Shown here in pieces: positions 1 to 10,188 of a stretch of 51,101 nt of DNA. Source of the stretch: Candidatus Poribacteria bacterium (lineage in GTDB: Bacteria; Poribacteria; WGA-4E; WGA-3G); contig JAJDTJ010000043.1 in NCBI GenBank assembly GCA_022827225.1, positions 1 through 51,101 on the forward strand, written 5' to 3'. Position 1 is the first letter of the stretch; each line of letters opens with the position of its first letter. Under the pieces are notes generated by a model that was not told the DNA's origin, made no database searches, and worked only from the letters and a program-made list of their open reading frames with translations. The position numbers were made by a program, and so were the translations under genes.

Positions 1-44
1 TAACAACTTTTGCCCGTTTCAACACAGTTTTTCAGACGCTTTCC

Positions 45-139
45 CCACCCCAGAGGGGTGGTATGTCTATAGAAAATTGTGTGTTTAACCTCTTGCCCTC
101 CAGCGGAGTGCTATGTCTGAAATAGGTGGCAACTTGCGT
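45..139. repeat. Dispersed CTATGTCT / GTGGCAACT repeat, two partial units
   Basis: Two related units lie before the first gene. One, near 57-76, contains GGTGGTATGTCTATAG. The other, near 107-139, reads CTATGTCT, 7 bases, then GTGGCAACTTGCG. The second unit recurs in reverse complement at about 28213-28241, with an 8-base spacer and GTGGCAACTCGCG. A 21-base two-block match 28 kb away is too long for chance. The repeat ends exactly where the truncated malectin reading frame opens, so it probably marks a rearrangement joint. Function unknown. Confidence 0.5.
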
Positions 140-332
140 TAAGTACTATGAGGGTATTGAGGTTAAAGACAAGGTGATGAGCCTTGAATTTGCTGGCAAC
201 CCGGCTACCGGTGCCGGAGACCTCAACGCCATGTTTAGTGGGATAGAGGTAATCCCTGCATTAGCCGTTGATCCGAAACAGAAAGTCACTACAACATGGG
301 GTGCGCTGAAATCGGAACGGCAAAATCAATAG
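126..332 (+). pseudogene. Truncated C-terminal fragment of a malectin-type secreted protein
   Basis: The 68-residue reading frame matches the last third of the next gene. It carries the same GIEV, TGAGDLNAMFS and DPKQK-TTTWGALK stretches in the same order. A stop codon (TAG, 123-125) sits directly before the GTG at 126, and there is no signal peptide or first two thirds of the domain. It is therefore a remnant of a tandem duplicate, not a functional gene. The upstream sequence is the dispersed repeat, which suggests the 5' part was lost by recombination there. It could still be translated as a short peptide, but I see no convincing ribosome site. Confidence 0.7.
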
Positions 333-352
333 ATAGAAGGAGGCAATTTTTG

Positions 353-1000
353 ATGAGATTTTTTAGTGTTTTAACGATAGCACTTTTGTTCGCGGTTCTT
401 GCCCTCCCGACACTGCTACCTGCGGAGGAATTCCGTGTGTGGGGTGGCAAGACAGACGACTTCACAGATTCACAGGGACGCGTCTGGCGCGGCGCGCAGC
501 AGGAAAACCAATCGTGGGGTGGCTGGATTGAAAAAGCGCCTCGGACAGCTGAGGTGAAAGAGTTGACAGCGGCGGCACAAGCACAAGCGGAAGCTGCTCG
601 CTACGATGTGGACCTCTTCTATGCAGTCAGTTGGGCAGCTTTTCCTGACACTGTTAAGTACCAGTTCAAGACCGGCAACGGTACTTTTGATGTGACGTAC
701 CTCGTCGGTGAACATTGGTCTCCGAATAACCGCGGCTTCGATATTTTCATTGAAGACGAAAACGTCGAACCCCTCTATGTGACACCGGGCAGTCATGAAA
801 TTGACATCAAAACTTATCCAGGGATTGAGGTCAGCGATGGTACGCTCGATTTCAACTTCGCTGGAAATGGTGATACCGGTGCAGGCGATCTGAATGCGAT
901 GTTCAGTGCTTTGGAGGCTGTGCCTTCTGCAAGCACTGCTGTGGATCCGAAGCAGAAACTCACGACAACGTGGGGTGCGCTGAAAGACGATCGCCGGTAA
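353..1000 (+). CDS. Secreted malectin-domain (carbohydrate-binding) protein
   Basis: The 215-residue product starts with a signal peptide (about residues 1-23, basic N-end, hydrophobic core, then AEE). Residues about 25-195 look like a malectin/CBM57-type beta-sandwich: a GGK-DF-D-GR-W opening, GTFDVTYLVGEHW in the middle, and a GIEV-DGTLDFNF then DLNAMFSALE ending. That family binds di-glucose or related glycans outside the cytoplasm. A longer frame opens at 296, but the ATG at 353 has an AGGAGG-type ribosome site at about 337-343 and gives the signal peptide. The C-terminus ends in DPKQKLTTTWGALK, shared with the broken copy upstream, and may be a sorting or family tag. No catalytic residues are apparent. 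Ligand unknown. Confidence 0.75.
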   Translation: MRFFSVLTIALLFAVLALPTLLPAEEFRVWGGKTDDFTDSQGRVWRGAQQENQSWGGWIEKAPRTAEVKELTAAAQAQAEAARYDVDLFYAVSWAAFPDTVKYQFKTGNGTFDVTYLVGEHWSPNNRGFDIFIEDENVEPLYVTPGSHEIDIKTYPGIEVSDGTLDFNFAGNGDTGAGDLNAMFSALEAVPSASTAVDPKQKLTTTWGALKDDRR

Positions 1001-1017
1001 GAGGACGTATTAAACCG

Positions 1018-1058
1018 AAAAAAGCCCGTGGTAATTTTGTTACCGTGGGCTTTTTTTT
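1018..1058 (+). terminator. Rho-independent terminator after the malectin gene
   Basis: A 14-base-pair stem (AAAGCCCGTGGTAA pairing with TTACCGTGGGCTTT, including two G-U pairs) with a short TTTTG loop is followed by eight T residues. It sits about 20 bases after the stop codon. The A-run before the stem could also let it serve the convergent minus-strand gene ending at 1069. Confidence 0.85.
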
Positions 1059-1068
1059 GTCGGATACT

Positions 1069-1848
1069 TTACACTTTCGGTGTTGTCAAATCGCCACTGA
1101 GGATTGTTGGGCACCAGAATTTCTCGATGTATTCGATGATCAGCTGCGTGCCTTCTTCATGGCTGACGTATGGTGGCTTGAAGGGGTTATACATTGCATC
1201 TGTGAGGTCGCGTGCGAGGACGGCGTTTAATCCCCAACGCACCATCTGTTTAATGGCGAAAGAGCGTCCGAGGACACACATATTCGTGTGAACCCCCATG
1301 AAGATGAGGTTCTTTATGCCTTTGTGGTGGAGTAGGTTGTAGACCTCCTGTCCGTTGTCGCTGATAGCATCTGTGTCGTGGATTTCGATGACGGGGTGCT
1401 GTCGGTGCCACGCTTTGTAGCTTTCTTCTTCGCCGGTATCTGAACCGCCATCGGAGGCATCAACGGGTAACGGTGGGTCGGGTATCTCTCGTTCGGCGGG
1501 CGGTTCGGCGTGTGGGAGTTTCAGTACCCATCGGCGCGCCGGGTGTTCCTCGTAAAAATCCATGGTGTCGGAAGGTGCGTGGATAATCTGCACGCCGTTT
1601 TGTCTGGCGCGTCCGAGCACAATGTCCATGCGGGGTGCCATGACATTCACACGTTCAGTCGCGCCCCAAGACCAGTGCTCGTTCCACATATCGACAACGA
1701 TAATCGCTGTTTCAGCGGGGGTCCAGTGTACCTCTTCTTCAATGACGCGCCAGCCGTTTCTTCCAACAGTTCGCGCCTCCTGTCGGCGGGTTGAGAGCGA
1801 TAGCGTTGGTACCACTGAAATTGTGTGGTTTAAGAGGTTAAGTAGCAT
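1069..1848 (-). CDS. Isochorismatase-like cysteine hydrolase
   Basis: The 259-residue protein has the fold signature of the isochorismatase/nicotinamidase family: an acidic strand IIVVDMWN near residue 50 and a GVHTNMCVLG segment with the candidate nucleophile cysteine near residue 195. The usual catalytic lysine is not obvious; the segment before the cysteine reads VIEIHDTDAISDNGQ. The enzyme may thus be atypical or inactive as an amidase. A charged insert (DASDGGSDTGEEE) is unusual. The reading frame extends to 1920, but the ATG at 1848 is preferred: it has AAAGGAG about 12 bases upstream and overlaps rimI by only 11 bases, as in a coupled pair. Substrate unknown. Confidence 0.75.
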   Translation of the reverse strand: MLLNLLNHTISVVPTLSLSTRRQEARTVGRNGWRVIEEEVHWTPAETAIIVVDMWNEHWSWGATERVNVMAPRMDIVLGRARQNGVQIIHAPSDTMDFYEEHPARRWVLKLPHAEPPAEREIPDPPLPVDASDGGSDTGEEESYKAWHRQHPVIEIHDTDAISDNGQEVYNLLHHKGIKNLIFMGVHTNMCVLGRSFAIKQMVRWGLNAVLARDLTDAMYNPFKPPYVSHEEGTQLIIEYIEKFWCPTILSGDLTTPKV

Positions 1849-2323
1849 CGTCTGCTTCAACTCCTTTGCGTAAAACGTAAGCGTCTTTATAGCGTCCGTA
1901 GTAATTTTTTCGGATGCCACAGATGCGGAATCCGAACTGTCGATAGAGATATTGCGCCGGTAGATTGCTGACGGCGACTTCTAAGAGGACCTCGCGTTCG
2001 CCATCGGTCTCCTGTATTATCTCCAAAGCTGAAGCGAGCAGGTATTTACCGATCCCTTGCCGTTGACAGGCAGGCGACACGGCGATGTTCAAGATTTGCG
2101 CTTCTTCGTGAAAGATACAGAATATTATGTAGCCGACGACGGTCTGTTCACGTCGTGCAACGTAAAAATATTCGTCCGACCGCGGTCGCTTCAGGGACAA
2201 CCTGAAATAGGTAGCACTCCACGGATCCTCGAAGCATTGGTTTTCGATAGCTAAGACCTGCTGCAGGTCGTCCGCGTGCATCGGTTCAAATATGAGATTA
2301 GGGAGCAAGTTTCGGGTTGTCAT
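1838..2323 (-). CDS. rimI: Ribosomal protein bS18-alanine N-acetyltransferase
   Basis: The 161-residue GNAT protein closely fits RimI. It has IENQCFEDPWS near residue 27, the acetyl-CoA loop RQGIGKYLL near residue 86, and the diagnostic C-terminal block LEVAVSNLPAQYLY then GFRICGIRKNYY-RYKDAYVL. RimI acetylates the N-terminal alanine of bS18, and GNATs of this type can act on other proteins. It is the first gene of a two-gene minus-strand unit with the cysteine hydrolase, which it overlaps. Whether the pair is functionally related is not clear. Confidence 0.9.
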   Translation of the reverse strand: MTTRNLLPNLIFEPMHADDLQQVLAIENQCFEDPWSATYFRLSLKRPRSDEYFYVARREQTVVGYIIFCIFHEEAQILNIAVSPACQRQGIGKYLLASALEIIQETDGEREVLLEVAVSNLPAQYLYRQFGFRICGIRKNYYGRYKDAYVLRKGVEADDAT

Positions 2324-2422
2324 ATCAAGTCAATCGGCACAAGATTATAGGATAGCATGCAGTATACCATAATGTCAGAATTGATGTCAAGGATGGAGGG
2401 TCATCAGTTTCCCGACAACTCA

Positions 2423-2451
2423 TTGCTTTTTTTGGTAAAGTCTGCTATAAT
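2423..2451 (+). promoter_or_regulatory. Sigma70-type promoter of the aminotransferase gene
   Basis: TTGCTT at 2423-2428 and TATAAT at 2446-2451 are separated by 17 bases and lie 40 bases upstream of the start codon at 2491. The spacing and the -10 match the housekeeping consensus exactly. Confidence 0.7.
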
Positions 2452-2490
2452 TTTCAACAATAAGGAATGCGTGCATAGAAAGGATTTGTT

Positions 2491-3612
2491 ATGAAAGATT
2501 TTGCATTTACAGGCGGGCGTCCGGATCCGTATACGTTCCCGACAGAGGGACTTATCGCTGCGAGTGAAAAAGCGCTTCGGAAATTGGGCGGCGATTTGGT
2601 TAACTATCCGGGTGAATCCGGGTATCGTGGTCTGCGTGAACTGGCATCAATGCGGTTTGAACGGCGTGAGGGTGTGCCACTGCCGATTGATAATATCTCA
2701 ATCACCTCTGGCTCGATGCAAGCACTCGAACTCGTGCTTGGAACGCTTATCAATCCGGGTGATACGGTGCTAACTGAGGAATATACCTATAGCGGCACTT
2801 TAGGTATCATGCGGCACTTTAAAGCGAACATTGAAGGTGTGTCAATGGATTATATTGACGGTATGGATATGGACGCGCTGGCATCGAAGCTCAAGGGACT
2901 AAAAGCCCAAAACATCCGTCCATCTTTGATCTATACGACATCAAACCATCAGAACCCGACAGGTGCGATCCTTGCGTTGGAACGACGGAACCGAATGCTG
3001 GCACTCGCTGAAGAATACGATACCGTGATTGTCGAGGACGACTGCTACGGCGATATAGACTTTACATCAACACCGACACCGGCATCGCTCTTTAAATTGG
3101 ACACGGCAAATCGTGTCATCTTCATCGCGACGTTTTCCAAAATCTTAGGTGCAGGTGTACGGCAAGGCTATTTTGTGGCGAGACAACCGTACTACGGTCA
3201 GATCCACCAGAACCGATGGGATGGCGGTACGAGCGCCTTGGCGAGTGCGATCGTTGCTGAGTTCTTTATGGAACATCTCGAATCACACCTCGTGAAAACG
3301 AACGCTGCTGTCGGTGCAAAGTGTCGAGCAGTGACGGATACACTTGATAAACACGTCAGCGACATCTGTACGTGGACGCGTCCGCGCGGCGGGTTGTTCC
3401 TCTGGATAGATCTGCCGGAAACAACGGATATGGAAAAGTTGCAACAGTTGGCATCAGCGAAAGGGGTCGGCTATAGCAACGGACGTGCGTTCCACTACGC
3501 GAGCGAACCGGTGAAAGCGATCCGGCTGGCATATGCGTATTGCCATGTAGACGATATCCCAGAAGGGATTACCTATCTGTGTGAGGCGATCCATGCAGCG
3601 CAAAAAAAATAG
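2491..3612 (+). CDS. PLP-dependent aminotransferase, class I/II fold
   Basis: The 373-residue protein is a fold-type I aminotransferase resembling the 2-aminoadipate/MocR-associated group. Visible hallmarks are YPGESGYRGLRE near residue 39, the SNHQNPTG loop at 151-158, the cofactor aspartate in VEDDCYGD at 181-188, and the Schiff-base lysine K217 in ATFSKILGAG. There is no winged-helix regulator domain, so it is an enzyme and not a MocR regulator. It probably transaminates an aromatic, branched or dicarboxylic amino acid; the substrate cannot be read from sequence. It has its own promoter and lies 62 bases before the cohesin lipoprotein gene. Confidence 0.85.
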   Translation: MKDFAFTGGRPDPYTFPTEGLIAASEKALRKLGGDLVNYPGESGYRGLRELASMRFERREGVPLPIDNISITSGSMQALELVLGTLINPGDTVLTEEYTYSGTLGIMRHFKANIEGVSMDYIDGMDMDALASKLKGLKAQNIRPSLIYTTSNHQNPTGAILALERRNRMLALAEEYDTVIVEDDCYGDIDFTSTPTPASLFKLDTANRVIFIATFSKILGAGVRQGYFVARQPYYGQIHQNRWDGGTSALASAIVAEFFMEHLESHLVKTNAAVGAKCRAVTDTLDKHVSDICTWTRPRGGLFLWIDLPETTDMEKLQQLASAKGVGYSNGRAFHYASEPVKAIRLAYAYCHVDDIPEGITYLCEAIHAAQKK

Positions 3613-3674
3613 TGCGGTTACATGAAGAAGTGTAAATATATCTTCGGATTTTACTATAAACGGAGGATTAACTA

Positions 3675-4421
3675 ATGTTAAAATTTCAAACCGCTTTAAT
3701 TGCTATCCTCATCATGTGTTGTGTTACGTTGGTAGCCTGTGAGAGAACAGATTCCATGTTGGGACCCGCACCTAACGATATGACAACTGGCGATGATATG
3801 TCGGCTAAAAATGTTATCTCTTTCGTACCGACGACGGATGTCACCACTGCCAGTGTCGGTGAGGAAATAGAAATCGACGTTAAAATAACAGATGGAGAAG
3901 GGGTCGCTGGTTACGGAGCCTTCTTCGTCTTTAATACAACGGCGTTGAAGTATATCAACACAACACAAGGGGACTACCTACCGGCTGGCGGTATCTGGAT
4001 GAGCCCTGAGTTAGGCGATGATGGAAACTATCAAGTGAGACTCACTGTCGCGGATTCAACAGCAACGGGTGTACTTGCACGCGTTGAAGTTGCCCCAGAT
4101 GCCCCCGAGGCTGCAATAGAGTTCTCAATAGATGAAGTACTGTTTCAGATTCCAGAGACGCAGTTGCCGCCTGAGTTCGTATCTCCAGGGGCGGTATACT
4201 TGGCATTCTCCATTTTGGCTTCATCACCCCTCGGTGCTGACACGAATCCGATCGCTGTAGATGGCGATGGAACGCTTGCGACACTCACCTTTGAAGTGCT
4301 TGAAGCAACACCGGGTACTGTTCACTTGCTGGAGGTCAACCTCTCCGATGCTAACGATGAAACGTTGGCAGCTACGCTTCAAAACAGTATGATAACTGTG
4401 AATGCCCCGGCAGCACCGTAG
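3675..4421 (+). CDS. Cohesin-like lipoprotein
   Basis: The 248-residue product has a lipoprotein signal (hydrophobic stretch then LVAC, lipidated Cys22). It is followed by an acidic linker and, from about residue 48 to 245, a cohesin-like beta-sandwich: ASVGEEIEIDVKITDGEGVAG, then FFVFNTTALKYINTTQGDYL, and a closing GDGTLATLTFEVLEATPGTVHL. Cohesin domains bind dockerins or act as surface adhesion modules; no dockerin protein is seen in this window. A GGAGG ribosome site lies just before the ATG. Export needs Lgt, which is encoded at 22.4 kb. Confidence 0.75.
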   Translation: MLKFQTALIAILIMCCVTLVACERTDSMLGPAPNDMTTGDDMSAKNVISFVPTTDVTTASVGEEIEIDVKITDGEGVAGYGAFFVFNTTALKYINTTQGDYLPAGGIWMSPELGDDGNYQVRLTVADSTATGVLARVEVAPDAPEAAIEFSIDEVLFQIPETQLPPEFVSPGAVYLAFSILASSPLGADTNPIAVDGDGTLATLTFEVLEATPGTVHLLEVNLSDANDETLAATLQNSMITVNAPAAP

Positions 4422-4458
4422 TCTCTCTTGCCGATGTGAAAAAAAGAGGAGCCATCTT

Positions 4459-5826
4459 TTGCGGAATATTATTCTTATCTCATTGGATACACTCCGAGCA
4501 TCAAGTATGAGTTGCTACGGTCACTCTAACCTAACAACGCCGCATGTCGATGCGTTGGTGGAAAAATCGACACTTTTTGAGAAGTGTATCAGTCCACATA
4601 TCCCGACGCATCCTGCCCATACCACGATGTTCACGGGTAAGGATGTCTTGTCGCACCAAATTATTACACAGGGCGGTGCGCTGAATTTAGCGACGGATGT
4701 TAAGACGACACCGGAGCTGCTGAGTGATGCAGGTTACTTCACCGTCGCTGCGGATAATTTGGGACGCTGGTTCCAGCGCGGTTTCCCTGAAGGGCAGTAT
4801 CGTGGCTATCAGTGGGAGAGTGGTTTCCGTAAAGCGCGAAAGGCGGAAGCGGTCAATCAGACAGCAACGGAACTGTTAGACCTTGCCCAAGCGCAAGATA
4901 AACCGTGGTTCGCGTTCCTTCACTACTGGGATCCACATACACCGTATCACCCACCGCTTCCGTTTGAACGGATGTTCTACAGCGGCGATGAATGTGATCC
5001 GAAAAATCGGAGTATGGATGCCGTTTACGCGTGTGAGCCTTTCACGGACTATTTCCGTCAGTGGATGTGTACGCCGGACCCGGCAGACCCAGAAAATATT
5101 GCAAAGAAACGACTCTGGCGAGATCGGCGGTATGTCAATGCGCAGTACGATGCCTCCATCGCCTATCTGGATGCGTGTCTGGCGCAACTTTTCCGGTATC
5201 TACAAGACTCTGGACAGTTCGAGGAGACACTGCTCATCATTACGGCGGATCACGGCGAAGAGCTTGACGAACACGAACTCTGGTACGATCACCATGGACT
5301 TTACGAAACGAACTGTCATGTCCCCTTGATTGTCCACTGCCCGGCACTTGTTCCGAAAGGGCAGCGGCTCGAGGGGCTCGTGCGTCTCACCGACATCGCG
5401 CCGACGATTCTCGACTACGCCGGTTTACAATCTCTCTCGGAACGTGAAAAGATGGAAGGCGTAAGCCTGCGTCCGTTGATGGAGAACGGCAGGCATGACG
5501 GTACAACGGAAGCGGTCTACCTGACAGAGTGCGGGTGGATGAAGAAACGGGGTTGGCAGACACGGAAATGGAAGCTTATCGTTGAGACGGGTGGTACGCC
5601 TGCCGTTTATAACACGCCGGATTTGGAGCTCTACGACCTTGAGGAGGATCCAGACGAGGTCTATAATCTCGCTGAGGAGGCGGACGAAGTCGTTGCGCGC
5701 CTGAAAGCGGACATGGCGGCTTTTCTGGAACGCCGACTCGCCGAAACAGGACTGCCCGATCCGACGGTTGAACAGGAGATTACCATGCGCCGTATCGGTG
5801 ATAAATCGAAGGCGGTACCGCTCTAA
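4459..5826 (+). CDS. Sulfatase/alkaline-phosphatase superfamily enzyme with Thr at the nucleophile site
   Basis: The 455-residue protein has the sulfatase fold: IILISLDTLR with metal ligand D10, TADHGEELDEH with D264 and H265, and the C-terminal DLEEDPDEVYNLAEE signature of arylsulfatases. The catalytic motif, normally Cys/Ser-x-Pro-x-Arg with a formylglycine, here reads T50-H-P-A-H54 before TTMFTG. With neither Cys nor Ser and no Arg, formylglycine formation is unlikely. A Thr nucleophile occurs in related phosphotransferases and phosphodiesterases, so a phosphoester substrate is possible. Start: the frame opens at 4402, but the TTG at 4459 has AGGAG 7 bases upstream and avoids overlap with the lipoprotein gene. 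No signal peptide, so probably cytoplasmic. Confidence 0.8.
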   Translation: MRNIILISLDTLRASSMSCYGHSNLTTPHVDALVEKSTLFEKCISPHIPTHPAHTTMFTGKDVLSHQIITQGGALNLATDVKTTPELLSDAGYFTVAADNLGRWFQRGFPEGQYRGYQWESGFRKARKAEAVNQTATELLDLAQAQDKPWFAFLHYWDPHTPYHPPLPFERMFYSGDECDPKNRSMDAVYACEPFTDYFRQWMCTPDPADPENIAKKRLWRDRRYVNAQYDASIAYLDACLAQLFRYLQDSGQFEETLLIITADHGEELDEHELWYDHHGLYETNCHVPLIVHCPALVPKGQRLEGLVRLTDIAPTILDYAGLQSLSEREKMEGVSLRPLMENGRHDGTTEAVYLTECGWMKKRGWQTRKWKLIVETGGTPAVYNTPDLELYDLEEDPDEVYNLAEEADEVVARLKADMAAFLERRLAETGLPDPTVEQEITMRRIGDKSKAVPL

Positions 5827-5839
5827 AGAGAGGTGCATC

Positions 5840-6862
5840 ATGAGACAGCAAAATAGACGACCCGTTGTCGCAACCTTTTGGTGCATGATACCGATGCTGC
5901 TTGTCGCGGTTCTCGTCTTCAACGGGTGTGGCGCGCTCGAAGAGGCACAAAAGCGTCGTGAGAAACAGCGCCTTGAAGAATGGAACGTGAGCGCCCTGAT
6001 GTTCAAAACGCCGAAATCCAAGATTCATACCACAGGAGATGCGCTGTTAAGTGAGAGCGATCACTATACGCTTAAATTTGCTGAAGATTTACAACGGCTG
6101 CCAGCGTTTGATGAAATCGCCGAACGCAGGGAATTCGCGGTCCAAGCGCTTCACTCTATGGAAAGTCTCTACGAGGTGATGTACAAACATTTCGGGTTCC
6201 ATCCAGGACATAAAATCCACGTAACATTGCACGACATGTATAGAGGTAGTAGACTCAGTGCATTTACAACGATACAGTACCAGCGCGGTATGCGGGACGG
6301 ACGATCCGTGAAATACATTGAAGGCATAAAGATGGACTTTCCAATGAAGATGTATGAAAAACACGAGGTTCGGGTACATGAACTGACGCACGCCTTCACA
6401 AATATCTATAATCTACCGGTTTGGTTCTCGGAAGGCACCGCTGTCCTGATTCAGACGGAATATGCCAAAGGTGGCACACATTCAAAACTTAGTAGCCTCA
6501 AGGTGGATGCCCGCGTCGATATCAATGGTAAGAACGAACTCGAAAATTGGGGTGGACATACAGAAAATAGCCCGCTGACACAGTGGCGGTACCGTTACGC
6601 CTATACACTCGTCGCTGAATTGTGGGAACGATACGGTGCAGATTTTTATATTAAGGTCTTTGAATTGATGGAAGCGGATGGGCTTCCCGAACAATTAGAG
6701 GACTTGATGCCGACGAGCGTACTCATCTACTATTTCAGCCAGGCAGCGGGTGAAGACCTTGTTCCGTTCTTTCGGAACCTCTATTTTAATGTCCGGCTTC
6801 TAACTAAAGCAGACATCATTAAATATATTGAGGGATTGAATCAAAATCGGCGGCGAAGGTGA
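5840..6862 (+). CDS. Lipoprotein with HExxH metallopeptidase motif (peptidase MA-like)
   Basis: The 340-residue protein has a basic N-end, a membrane segment and a lipobox ending at Cys30 (VFNGC). The zinc motif H180-E-L-T-H184 is followed by E198 in WFSEGTA, the arrangement of peptidase MA-like gluzincins with a short HExxH-to-Glu spacing. A periplasmic or outer-membrane-anchored zinc protease is the likely role; substrates are unknown. The ATG at 5840 follows AGAGAGG and is chosen over the frame opening at 5768, which would overlap the sulfatase gene. It sits directly before the glycosyltransferase gene, whose start codon adjoins its stop, so the two are probably co-transcribed. Confidence 0.8.
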   Translation: MRQQNRRPVVATFWCMIPMLLVAVLVFNGCGALEEAQKRREKQRLEEWNVSALMFKTPKSKIHTTGDALLSESDHYTLKFAEDLQRLPAFDEIAERREFAVQALHSMESLYEVMYKHFGFHPGHKIHVTLHDMYRGSRLSAFTTIQYQRGMRDGRSVKYIEGIKMDFPMKMYEKHEVRVHELTHAFTNIYNLPVWFSEGTAVLIQTEYAKGGTHSKLSSLKVDARVDINGKNELENWGGHTENSPLTQWRYRYAYTLVAELWERYGADFYIKVFELMEADGLPEQLEDLMPTSVLIYYFSQAAGEDLVPFFRNLYFNVRLLTKADIIKYIEGLNQNRRRR

Positions 6863-8008
6863 GTGTCGGTTTATAGTTTTATGCAATCCAACCGTCTTCA
6901 ACAATACTTAGACCGTTATGTGGGTATCCCGCTGTGTGGTCTCCTGAGTCTGTTTTGCAGACATGTTCGGGAGCCTCACCGCCATCCGCAAAAGATTCTC
7001 TTCATCCAACTCTCCGCCTTGGGGGACACGATCTTGGCTGTCCCGACTATCCGTGCAATCCGGCAGGCTTTTCCAGACGCTGAGATTACGATGTTAGCGT
7101 CGGGTCCCAACCTAAACTATCTCGCAAACTGTCCATATATTGATAAACGTATCCGGTTCCAGATGCCGGTGTATCGGATGATTCGGCTGCTCCGTCGCGA
7201 ACAGTTTGACTGGGCAATCGACTTGGAGCATTGGCCCCGGTTGAGCGCGCTGCTCACTTATGCCACAGGTGCCCCGATGCGTATCGGGTTTCGGACGAAG
7301 GGACAGGGTCGTCATTTCCTGTTCACAGAGACAGTGCCACATATCGGAGGACGACACGAAGTACGGAATTTCTTGGACATTGCAACACGATTGGCGTGTC
7401 CGGTCCAGGCGTTCGATCTCGAAGTGTGGTGCGATTCGGCAGCGCGGACGTGGGTCCGTGAGACGTTGATTCAGGAACAGGTGCCGCCTAATGCGCCGCT
7501 CGTGGCACTACATCCTGAGGCGGGGAGACGCGGTGAACCCCGTAGACGGTGGTCTCCAGAAAGTTATGTCGCCTTAGCAGACGCACTCGTTGAACGGTTC
7601 GGTGTGCAGATCGTTTTGACAGGTGCGCCCGATGAGGTCAACATCTCCGAACAGATCGCATCGCAGACGCGACACCGAGCAGTTATCCTGACCGGTAGGA
7701 CGGACGTTAATCAACTTGCGGCACTCTTTTCGGATGCAGCGTTGGTGGTGAGTGGGAATTGCGGCCCGATGCACCTTGCAGCGGCAACAGGGACACCGGT
7801 CATCGGATTGCATGGTCCGACGAACGCTGCCCAGTGGGGACCTTGGAGTCGTGATGTGAGTATCGTTCGTGCAGCGATGCCGTGCAGCCCGTGTCTGAAT
7901 TTAGGATTTGAATACGGCTGTCAGGCGTTACCGGACGGAACATCACCGTGTATGTGGTCGATTGGGGTCGAGAGCGTGTTCCGGGAATGCGATCGGTTTT
8001 TGGCGTAG
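6863..8008 (+). CDS. Glycosyltransferase family 9 (heptosyltransferase-like)
   Basis: The 381-residue protein shows the GT9/ADP-heptose:LPS heptosyltransferase pattern: KILFIQLSALGDTILAVP at about residues 44-61, FDWAIDLEH near 115, VALHPEAG in the C-terminal half, and the donor-site block VVSGNCGPMHLAAATGTPVIGLHGPT. Cysteines in CSPCLNLGF and YGCQ near the end are typical of many family members. It likely adds a heptose or related sugar to lipopolysaccharide core on the cytoplasmic face. The GTG at 6863 directly follows the upstream stop and has GAAGG a few bases upstream; an ATG at 6881 is the alternative. A strong hairpin follows the gene. Confidence 0.88.
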   Translation: MSVYSFMQSNRLQQYLDRYVGIPLCGLLSLFCRHVREPHRHPQKILFIQLSALGDTILAVPTIRAIRQAFPDAEITMLASGPNLNYLANCPYIDKRIRFQMPVYRMIRLLRREQFDWAIDLEHWPRLSALLTYATGAPMRIGFRTKGQGRHFLFTETVPHIGGRHEVRNFLDIATRLACPVQAFDLEVWCDSAARTWVRETLIQEQVPPNAPLVALHPEAGRRGEPRRRWSPESYVALADALVERFGVQIVLTGAPDEVNISEQIASQTRHRAVILTGRTDVNQLAALFSDAALVVSGNCGPMHLAAATGTPVIGLHGPTNAAQWGPWSRDVSIVRAAMPCSPCLNLGFEYGCQALPDGTSPCMWSIGVESVFRECDRFLA

Positions 8009-8021
8009 ATTTCAGACGAAG

Positions 8022-8057
8022 GCAAAAAAAAAGGCGCGCTTTCGAGGCGCGCCTTTT
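8022..8057. terminator. Bidirectional terminator between the GT9 gene and groEL
   Basis: A GC-rich stem, AAGGCGCGC at 8031-8039 and GCGCGCCTT at 8047-8055, is flanked by nine A residues on the left and four T residues on the right. It therefore gives a long U-run for the minus-strand groESL transcript and a short one for the plus-strand transcript. Confidence 0.85.
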
Positions 8058-8074
8058 GATTGGGGTTCAGCGGT

Positions 8075-10007
<1,933 letters not shown>

Positions 10008-10131
10008 GTCGTTGAATTCCTCCATAAGTTAGCATGAAAGTTGTAGGCGAGGCGCATCTGCCACCGCCTTATCTATTTTATCAGAAGACGGTAAAAAAAT
10101 ACCGCCCTAAGATTGTTTCAATAATAAGTAG

Positions 10132-10148
10132 AGCAAGTTTCATGCCAA
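10132..10148 (-). promoter_or_regulatory. Sigma54-type (-24/-12) promoter upstream of groESL
   Basis: Read on the minus strand this is TTGGCATGAAACTTGCT. The invariant GG (10146-10145) and GC (10134-10133) are exactly 10 bases apart, and the flanks fit the RpoN consensus TGGCAY-N5-TTGCW. It would start transcription near 10121, giving a leader of about 115 bases before groES. No CIRCE element and no strong sigma70 promoter were seen in the region. Confidence 0.65.
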
Positions 10149-10188
10149 TGTTTAAAACCCTTATATTATCAAGGTCGCGGTGGGAAAC

